Positions 57,321-64,000 of a DNA stretch of 64,000 nucleotides are shown here, piece by piece. The stretch is taken from positions 5,270,001 to 5,334,000 of the forward strand of contig NC_071329.1 of NCBI RefSeq assembly GCF_010183535.1, written 5' to 3'. The notes under the pieces were generated by a model that had not been told where the DNA came from, did not search any database, and worked only from the letters and a program-made list of their open reading frames with translations. The DNA is from Caenorhabditis remanei (lineage: Eukaryota; Nematoda; Chromadorea; Rhabditida; Rhabditidae). How positions within the stretch are numbered: the first letter of the stretch is position 1; each line of letters begins with the position of its first letter. The translations under genes and the position numbers were made by a program.

Positions 57321-59965
57321 CTAAAAATAAATTAAAGCATTCGGTGCATACTCCACAACCATCTGATCCTTCCCGCAAAACATTCTGTAGATAATCATTC
57401 GCGACAAAAAGAAAACCACATTCAGCATGTCGATTTTCCATTTTCTCGCTGTAACATTTCCGTTTACTTTTCTGTCATTTCTCCTAAATCCCTACAATTT
57501 CTTTGTTGAATTGTCTTTTTTAAAAACATCTCCAAAGATGCAGGTCGAAACGTATACTCTGTTGCAAAAAGAATTACAAACGTGAGATAGACCATTAGCA
57601 TACAAAGGATAGATCTTCTGATTTTAGAATTTGTTCTGGAAAAATTATAAATTTAGAATTGCGATAAAGCGCCTTTGCCTACTCACAATCCAAGTACCAC
57701 AGCCAATTCCCTGTCTTCCTCAGAAACAAGTCCTTCTCCTCTTCCAATTTTTGTCAGTCTGCATAATGTGAGCAGAGCAAAGATGACGGAGAGAAGCAGT
57801 GATGCTTCAGGAATCAAACGAGAAAACCAGTAGAAAAGGAATTGGTGAACTGAAATAAGTTTTGAATAGCATTTGGTAAGTGGAAAAGGAAAAAGCGTAC
57901 TCCAGCTCATAATATTGAGTTTGAAGCGAGTTACGCGCCGGCCCGTTTCGGCCCGTTTCGGCCCGGTTGGCCATTGCATCCGTTGAGACTCATACTTGCA
58001 GACCGGGCCGAATGTCCGTGACCTACTACGGACCGGATGGCTATTCGTAAATGTGCCCCGGGCCGCGCTAGAATAGCTTTTTAGGCCATTTTCGCGTTTT
58101 TTGGCACTTTTCCCGGCCCGCGGCCCGTGGCACATTAACCAATAGCCATCCGGCCAGTAGTAGGTCACGGAGAACTCGACGAGATCTACAGTTTGGTATA
58201 TTTATCTGACCATAATATTAAGTTTGAAGCGAGTTACGGGCCGGCCCGTGCCGGCCCGGTTTGCATGTATGGGAAAAAGAACTTACATGGCCGTTCATAC
58301 GGCCTCGGATAGATATGAGTCTCACAGAACCGGTTCCAAGGGAATACCTGAAAAGCAAATATGGGATTTAGTTATCGCATGGCTCTGGCCTCTATTCGCT
58401 GAGTATCAGCTTCCGCGCTTCTCTAAAAAAATCATAATCAACACACCTCCAACTTCCAAGTATAGATCATCGTTGCTCCAATAAAAAATAGTATCGTAAT
58501 CACCGTCAGCCGCAATTTATACTTCCCCACAGTAAATATTTTCCAAGTTTCACGTGTTCTTGAAGTACATGTCCATAGAAATCTTTCAACGACAATATAG
58601 AAAATAAGAATATGCATGAAGAGACAGTCGAAATAGTTCATAGTTCTAGTTTGGAAATGAAGGAATACATGGATTTCAGCAAGAATCTGGAAGAGAAAAT
58701 GAATTTGTTGATCTGTTACGTACAGTACTAGCTGCATTCTCAGAGTTGTCTAGAGTACATAGTTCCAAAGTAGAGCGTGATTTTTGACAATTTCTTTGTA
58801 AGAACTTTTCCTAGCGAACTGGTGGTACTCGCTTTTGGAACTCGGGGAAATAGAACTGTTACAAAATAGAACTGTGAGAAAATGGAACTGTAAAATATAG
58901 AACTGCTACCATTTGGAACTCGGTAAAATGGAACTCGATGAAATGGAACTGCTACAAAATGGAACTGAACAAAATGGAAGTGCTACAAAATGGAACTGCT
59001 ACAAAATGGAACTCTACCACTGGTTTTGAAAATGCTTATTGGGCTTATCAAATATAATTTTAAAAAGTTTTTTGTTGATTATTAAATAGACAAAGACAAT
59101 CTCTTCATGATGTAAGTGTTTTTAAACCTTAAAAGTCGACTTTTCCCCACAAAAATTGGTTCTAATTCTTCTAAAAAGTCATGAATGCAAACGCGCTCCA
59201 TTCGAACAAGAGTTCCATTTTGTAGCAGTTCCATTTTACCCATTTCCATTTCATCGAGTTCCATTTTACCGAGTTCCAAATTGTAGCAGTTCAATATTAG
59301 ACAGTTCCATTTTCTCACAGTTCTATTTCGTAACAGTTCTATTTCCCCGAGTTCCTAAAGCGAGTACCACCAGCGAATTATGCATCAAAAGGGAACCCAA
59401 CTTTTCAAATGTATCCCGGAATTCTGGTTTAATCAATGTTATCAAGGCACACTTAAAAATTTGGTGATATCTTTTCCATTTACTAAATCATACTTGCGAA
59501 AATTCTACACACTATTTTTTCTTAAAATTTTCAACATTTCTACAAAAATGTTCAGATCTCTTTTAGATCACCGAAGTGTGTTAAACATGATTCAATATTT
59601 GACTTTATTGCTAAAATTCAACATTTTTTAAACGCAAGTACCACAACCTTTATAACCAATAATGTACCTGAATTAAAAACTTACATCACTCCGAAGAAAC
59701 ATCGCACAACTTGCCAAAAAGTGTGTCGAGAAACAAATAAAACATAGTCCCATGTCACAGGAAGCCAGGTTCAAGATGAATACCGACTTTTTGAGGTCTC
59801 CAAAAAATTGACGGAAGAGCACCTGCAAATTTAATTTTAATGCATTTTTTTACAACGACTCACAAAATGCATGTAAACTCCTGCAAGGCAAAGGGCTTCG
59901 AGTGATAAATTCCAAAAGTTGAAATGTATCTCGGGACATTTGATATAAGTTTCCGTCCAGTTCAT
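57321..59965 (-). CDS. Serpentine chemoreceptor-like protein (possibly sre class)
   Basis: Seven exons (59864-59965, 59685-59822, 58447-58686, 58287-58347, 57687-57849, 57496-57635, 57321-57448) join in phase to 323 residues with about seven hydrophobic segments. Begins MNWTETYIKCPEIHFNFW, includes MHILIFYIVVERFLWTC at the end of helix 3 and NVVFFLSRMIIYRMFCG in helix 7. The ER motif after helix 3 suggests the nematode sre-type receptors, but the class is a guess. The last intron (47 bases) was chosen because it restores a seventh helix; reading through would stop at 57464. Intron 3 is short; intron 4 (57850-58286) contains an AACCGGGCCGGC palindrome. Confidence 0.75.
57900..58268. mobile_element. 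AACCGGGCCGGC palindromic MITE, with extra GC repeats
   Basis: Shares GAAGCGAGTTAC, GGCTATTCGTAAATGTG and GATCTACAGTTTGGTATAT with the copy at 31473-31806. Expanded GGCCCGTTTCGGCCCG at the left end. Lies in an intron of the serpentine receptor. Confidence 0.65.
58802..59380. mobile_element. Palindromic element built of AAAATGGAACTG units
   Basis: Left arm 58802-59015 repeats AAAATGGAACTGCTAC-type units; right arm 59195-59380 is the inverse (CAGTTCCATTTT). Outer ends GGTGGTACTCGCTTTTGGAA and its inverse (AGCGAGTACCACC) match. Located in intron 2 of the serpentine receptor gene. Confidence 0.7.
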
Positions 59966-60399
59966 TTGTTTCTGGAAAAAAGACGAAGAGACAAAAAAGT
60001 TCAAAGACTTAAGAATCGAAGGAAGAGGGAAAAAGAAGAACGAAAAAAAAAAAAAACGAGATTACCAATTGGTGGAAGACGCAAAAAAACGAGGGACAAA
60101 AGTTTGATGGGTTCCAATTTCATAGAACTTAGAAAAATTCTTGGGTTGCCATCTCAAAAAAAAATTGCGAATTTCTGAGTCATTCAGCGGTCATTTCTTC
60201 TTCATCTTCTTCTCTCTAAACACCAATTGGCTCAATTTTTTATATATTTTTTTTCGTTCGATGTGCCTATCTCTCTTCATCTTCCACTTGGATGTAATAC
60301 GTAGTATAGACTCAAAACACAAAACTTAGAACTTCGTCGTTTTGTGTTCAGAGATTGAATTTTAAAAATGATTCTTTTTCATGAACTAATTGTATATCT

Positions 60400-60500
60400 G
60401 AGAGTTTACACAGAAAGTTTTGGGAGGATCCGCGGAATATAAAAATGAAACGTTTGAATTGGCAAGAAAATTGTTTATTTTTTGTTGTTATATTTCGAAT
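60400..60500 (+). repeat. Duplicated 3' segment of the Lys-rich gene
   Basis: GAGTTTACACAGAAAGTTTT and GGGAGGATCCGCGGA repeat the last exon of the Lys-rich gene (about 54588-54625), then run straight into the peptide-gene 3' UTR as at 54680. So the junction itself was copied. Confidence 0.6.
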
Positions 60501-60530
60501 TTACACAAAATTAATCGTTGGCGATGTTCT

Positions 60531-60835
60531 TCAAGCACTTTTCTGATTGTTGTTCAAAAGAGTGGATGGTGAGGGGACTGGAGCAGCATCTCCTCCCTTA
60601 TTCTTATTGGATCCCCATGCCCAAACAGATGGATAAGCAGCAGCAGTAAGATATGGAGAATATACAGATGGATAGGCATATGCATAGGGTGCAGCTGAAT
60701 AGGCTGGAACAACCACTTGTTGAGTAGATAATCCAAACATCAGGAAGGAGATAAGGAGGATGGAGGTGATGCTGAAAGTATTTGAAATTCTAGAACTGTC
60801 AAAGATATGGAAAATTCTTACCACTTGGAGAACAT
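60531..60835 (-). CDS. Small secreted Tyr/Ala-rich peptide, copy F
   Basis: Exons 60822-60835 (14 bases) and 60531-60771, giving 84 residues. Signal peptide with SFLMFGLST, then QQVVVPAYSAAPYAYAYPSV (one Ala to Pro), the invariant YSPYLTAAAYPSVWAWGS and a GGDAAPVPSPSTLLNNNQ tail ending KSA. Class I promoter. Divergent from copy G. Confidence 0.82.
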
Positions 60836-60886
60836 ATTTCAGAAGAATCGACTAGTCGAATACTTCTCTGCTCGACAATTCTGTAC

Positions 60887-60893
60887 TTTTATA
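60887..60893 (-). promoter_or_regulatory. TATA box, class I promoter, peptide gene F
   Basis: TTTTATA on the plus strand, 52 bases before the ATG. Block CGACTAGTCGAATACTTCTC is shared with A, B and E. Confidence 0.65.
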
Positions 60894-61144
60894 CTCTCAA
60901 GACACACCAAGACAGAACATCAAAAAACCATTAGAATAACTAGTCATAAGTTATAGTTGGCACATGCACTACTTCTTCCCTTTTTTCATGCTTAATAGTA
61001 AGAATAGGTAGCAAATATTGACGTTCGGTTTGTGTGGTTTTTTGTGCAGCCGTCTAGGTGTTAGTGGGTACGAGCAAATAAAACCAATGATCAATTGTGT
61101 TACAAATTGTTTAGTGTGCTAAACCAGACTGGAGGAGTGTAAGG

Positions 61145-61151
61145 TATAAAA
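61145..61151 (+). promoter_or_regulatory. TATA box, class II promoter, peptide gene G
   Basis: TATAAAA 56 bases before the ATG; leader GAGGTGAGAAGTATCTTCAA as in copy D. Confidence 0.6.
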
Positions 61152-61206
61152 GGTTAGGAAGTTGAGGTGAGAAGTATCTTCAAGTCGAAATTTCATTCAT
61201 TTCAAC

Positions 61207-61512
61207 ATGTTCGCTAAATGGTAAGTCAGAATTTCCCAATTTTCCTTTCTAACTTTATATATTTCCAGCATCACCTCCATCCTCCTTATCTCCTTCCTGA
61301 TGATTGGATTATCTACTCAACAAGTGGTTGTTCCAACCTATTCAGCTGCAGCCTATGCATATGCCTATCCATCTGTATATTCTCCATATCTTACTGCTGC
61401 TGCTGCTTATCCATCTGTTTGGGCATGGGGATCCAATAAGAATAAGGGAGGAGATGCTGCTCCAGTCCCACCACAATCCACTCTTTTGAACAACAATCAG
61501 AAAAGTGCTTGA
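61207..61512 (+). CDS. Small secreted Tyr/Ala-rich peptide, copy G
   Basis: Exons 61207-61220 (14 bases, MFAK) and 61269-61512, giving 85 residues. One extra GCT codon makes LTAAAAYPS. VVVPTYSAAAYAYAYPSV has one Ala to Thr change. Tail GGDAAPVPPQSTLLNNNQ ending KSA. AATAAA follows near 61562. Divergent from copy F. Confidence 0.83.
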
Positions 61513-61599
61513 AGAACATCGCCAACGATTAAATTTGTGTAAATTTGAAAGATAAGAACGAAAAATAAACAATTTTCTTGCCAATTTGAACTGTGTTTT

Positions 61600-63104
61600 A
61601 TACATTTTAAGCCCCGCCCCTAAATTGACCGGTACAAACTTTTTCTGGTTTTTTTAACCTTTATAAGCTATTTGAAGTGTATATGTCCCTCACACTTCTG
61701 TTTGAGGAGGAGGGCCCGAAAAACCGAATTCAGAGTTTCAGATTAAGGTGTCAGTTTTTTTTTGGTGTCCGGATTATTTTTTCATCAATTTAAACTGTGC
61801 AGTGTTGCGGACTCAAAAAAAATTTCAACTTTAAACCCCGCTCCCTGTTTAAGACCAGACTGCCAAGATTTAGATTAGATATTTGCATTGTCTCTACTAT
61901 TTTGAAATCACCCTCATATTAAAGCCCGTTTCTTGCTGATTTCCAAAATATAAATTTCATGAAATTTGGACCAAAACTGACCGAGTTACGGTGGTTTTAG
62001 TGGACGCCTCTCACAAAACAAATAGACGTGAAAAAGAAGAGAGATGACCTCTCCACGCGTGGACGTCTCCTCTCCTCTTCTCTCATGGCAAACATTCATA
62101 TACGCTCTTCGTTTTTGCAAAACCACCGGGCGTCGTGGCGGGCGTCTGTGAGTCAGCTTCTTGACGGTAGACAAGTGTGGATGGAGTGAAGGGAGGAGTC
62201 CTGTGGGTGTTGTCGGCAACGGCGACCGAGCGTCCGCGCCAAGCGCTGCGTCGCCAGGGGTCACTCGTCGGAAGACGGCCGGTCCCGGGTGCATAAGGAG
62301 TGGTGGATGGCTCAGGGCCGAAAGGCAGCAGGCAAAAGCCACCGCGCGGTGCAGTGGCCGGATAGCGCTTGCGAGTTGTCACTCTCCCACAGCCTCTCTG
62401 ATACCTTCAGACCGCTTGTCATCTTTTGCCATTTTTCGAGATATAAATGGGCTTTGATTTTGCTGAAAATTCGTGCATACATACTTTCGGACATGAAGAA
62501 TCCGTTTCTGTGATGAAAACTAGCAAAATGTGAAAATTAAGTGAGTTATGAATGAGCCCGCAAACTTCGAAAAGGTTTCAAAGGTTATCTCTTTTGAAGT
62601 TTTCCACACATGTTTTTTTTCAATTCGGTCCTATTTCGTCCAGGGCGGGCAGCGAACATTCCGACATCGGTCATGCTGATTTTTTCAGTTTGCTGACAAT
62701 TTAATGCTATTTTTAATGACACTGTTTTTTCCCAGAAAAATCGTGGAAATAAGACGAAAAATGAAAAAAAAAAGATAGAAAACTGTGTCAAAAATGTCAG
62801 TAAACTGGAAAAATCAACATGATGGAAATCGGAATTCTAGAAACAAGATTATCACATTTCAAACTCACATTCTGAAAATCTTTGATAGCAAATTCCAATC
62901 AAATATAGATACAATTTTCGGAGCCCAACAAATCAAGCCCAACAAATTCTAGATCAACCATTTTCGTGTACTACATCTTTTTTTGAGCATTCTGGTTTAT
63001 TCAGGAGAATTATAAATTATGTTGTAAGGTCAATTAAGATCACAAGAAAACAAGATAAATTCAAAATTAAGCACGAAAAAAAAGCACAGAAAAAAATTTT
63101 CAAC
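61600..63104. other. Intergenic with a GC-rich block
   Basis: About 62100-62400 is clearly richer in G and C than its surroundings, with many CG dinucleotides and open frames on both strands that lack splice support. About 61930-62010 shares an inverted segment (AAAACCACCGTAAC, GAGGCGTCCACT) with 54755-54835. No gene called. Confidence 0.5.
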
Positions 63105-63418
63105 TTATGTGCCCGTATCTCCATCTTCGACTCTCGCATCCCTCACCATCCTATCGATCTTCTCCATCAATAATCCTGCTTCAGCGATATCGTTACGAGC
63201 ATCCATCGCAATGTCATAGATGTGGATGTAGTGCTCCAGCCGGAAGTCCAAGTCATGAAGAAGGCGATATCCGAGTCTGGCCTGAAAACTATTTAGTCGT
63301 TCTATAATACACAGTCTCATGAATATAAACTCACATAATCAAGATTCTCTTCGGTCACAAGAAGTTTCAAGAATTGAAAAAGAATGCCATGCCGTCGTTG
63401 AGTTTCGATATCCGCCAT
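63105..63418 (-). CDS. Small charged helical protein, unknown
   Basis: Exons 63335-63418 and 63105-63281 join in phase to 86 residues, starting MADIETQRRHGILFQFLKLL and ending VEDGDTGT. Mostly predicted helix, no signal peptide or membrane segment. An in-frame TAA precedes the ATG, so the start is likely right. No family recognised. It could be the 3' part of a longer transcript, since a frame and acceptor exist just upstream (63420-63524) in another phase. Confidence 0.55.
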
Positions 63419-63563
63419 GTTGCCAATGAGAGAAATTTAAATTCTTCAGCATAGCTTCTGGCTGACTTAAAAGTACAATCATGACAATGAATTTGGGAGG
63501 GGCAGAGAGTGCATGTTCTGACAAAAGTACATTGTGATTTCACACTTATTCAAAAGTCCAAAC

Positions 63564-63806
63564 ATGACAATTATTCGATTTTGCAATTGTCTAGACGGCT
63601 CTAATTTTTTGAAATTAAAAGTGGATGACGTGGTTCATGAAAAGGTCGAAGAAACAGAAAAGACTAATTCAACAAAACAAAACGTGGATAGAAATTCAAA
63701 GAAAAAAAAACATATATATGAAAAAGAAGAGAAAATCTGGAGTTCCCTAAACGACGCATGTCCCGACATTATTGATTGCGAAAAGACGAGTGAAGCAATC
63801 ATTTGA
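63564..63806 (+). CDS. Short hypothetical frame, divergent from the 63105 gene
   Basis: ATG at 63564 opens an 80-residue frame starting MTIIRFCNCLDGSNFLKLK, with a Lys-rich middle (RNSKKKKHIYEKEEK) and ending SEAII. No introns, no signal peptide and no homology recognised. Only length and codon openness support it in AT-rich sequence. May be chance. Confidence 0.3.
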   Translation: MTIIRFCNCLDGSNFLKLKVDDVVHEKVEETEKTNSTKQNVDRNSKKKKHIYEKEEKIWSSLNDACPDIIDCEKTSEAII

Positions 63807-64000
63807 TTATTTTGAGTTCTGAAAATTATTTATATACTATTTTTCAATTCGTTCAGAAAACGCGTTCCGCGGAAATCCCCGAGAGAGCATTTTCTCGAAT
63901 CCGCCCTAATCACTTACTTTGAATTGTCATTTTGGTAGAATCCAAATTAATATTTTCTTCTTGAGAATCGAGCAAACCAAGAATATCAAAAGTTAAGACT

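Larger units (their letters stand above)
55320..61690. repeat. Inverted duplication of a divergent peptide-gene pair
   Basis: Left arm about 55320-57130 (genes D and E), right arm about 60470-61690 (genes F and G). Gene order and promoter class mirror each other: class II outside, class I inside. Diverged but recognisable flanks extend beyond the genes (TATAAGCTATTTGA and GACCGGTA on both sides). The serpentine receptor gene lies in the spacer. Confidence 0.7.

Noticed and set aside
62083..62457. Overlapping frames of about 100 residues on both strands
   Set aside because: Products of high GC content in a short block; equal length on both strands argues for chance.
63339..63524. Minus-strand frame ending CDRRES
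   Set aside because: Different phase from the two-exon model below it; it may be part of an upstream exon, but no consistent join was found.

Overview
This is a nematode window, almost certainly Caenorhabditis; the species is not resolved. The signs are introns of about 45-50 bases with GTAAGT-type donors and TTTTCAG acceptors, a probable spliced-leader acceptor just before one ATG, degenerate TTAGGC (nematode telomere) repeats, many palindromic elements with TA target duplications, and a Tc5-family transposon. Gene models below were built by hand from splice signals, phase and protein similarity. All named families come from recognition, not from a search. || Layout. (1) 1-14,500, plus strand: two tandem MLT-10-like moulting-cycle genes. 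The first enters from the left edge and looks intact. The second has a signal peptide, a tRNA-Ser(AGA) in its first intron, and lesions suggesting decay. (2) 14,978-31,302, minus strand: a 14-exon, about 1225-residue trehalose-6-phosphate synthase with a fused C-terminal phosphatase-like domain (tps-2 type). Its 7.1 kb seventh intron holds two complete genes: arl-3 on the same strand, and an unrecognised secreted protein with three CX6CX9CX6C modules on the opposite strand. (3) 31,312-37,600: no gene seen; several palindromic elements. (4) 37,600-39,220: two convergent copies of a gene for a small secreted Tyr/Ala-rich peptide, inside an inverted duplication. (5) 40,164-44,622, minus: an orphan seven-helix receptor-like protein. 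(6) 46,683-50,200: a dead copy of the peptide gene, split by an intact Tc5-like transposon whose terminal repeats carry a tRNA-like module. (7) 52,908-54,649, plus: a Lys-rich putative secreted or anchored protein. (8) 55,510-61,512: two divergent pairs of the peptide gene in opposite order, flanking a serpentine receptor on the minus strand. (9) 61,600-64,000: a GC-rich block and one small minus-strand gene. || How it fits together. tps-2 and arl-3 are conserved housekeeping genes. I recall both as F19H8-numbered genes in C. elegans (tps-2 F19H8.1, arl-3 F19H8.3), which would make this the orthologous chromosome II region. The rest is accessory: expanding and decaying copies of a lineage-restricted peptide family, chemoreceptor-like genes and dense non-autonomous transposons. 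The peptide family, with its 14-base first exon, two promoter classes, inverted-pair arrangement and near-identical coding core, is the best candidate for something not yet described.
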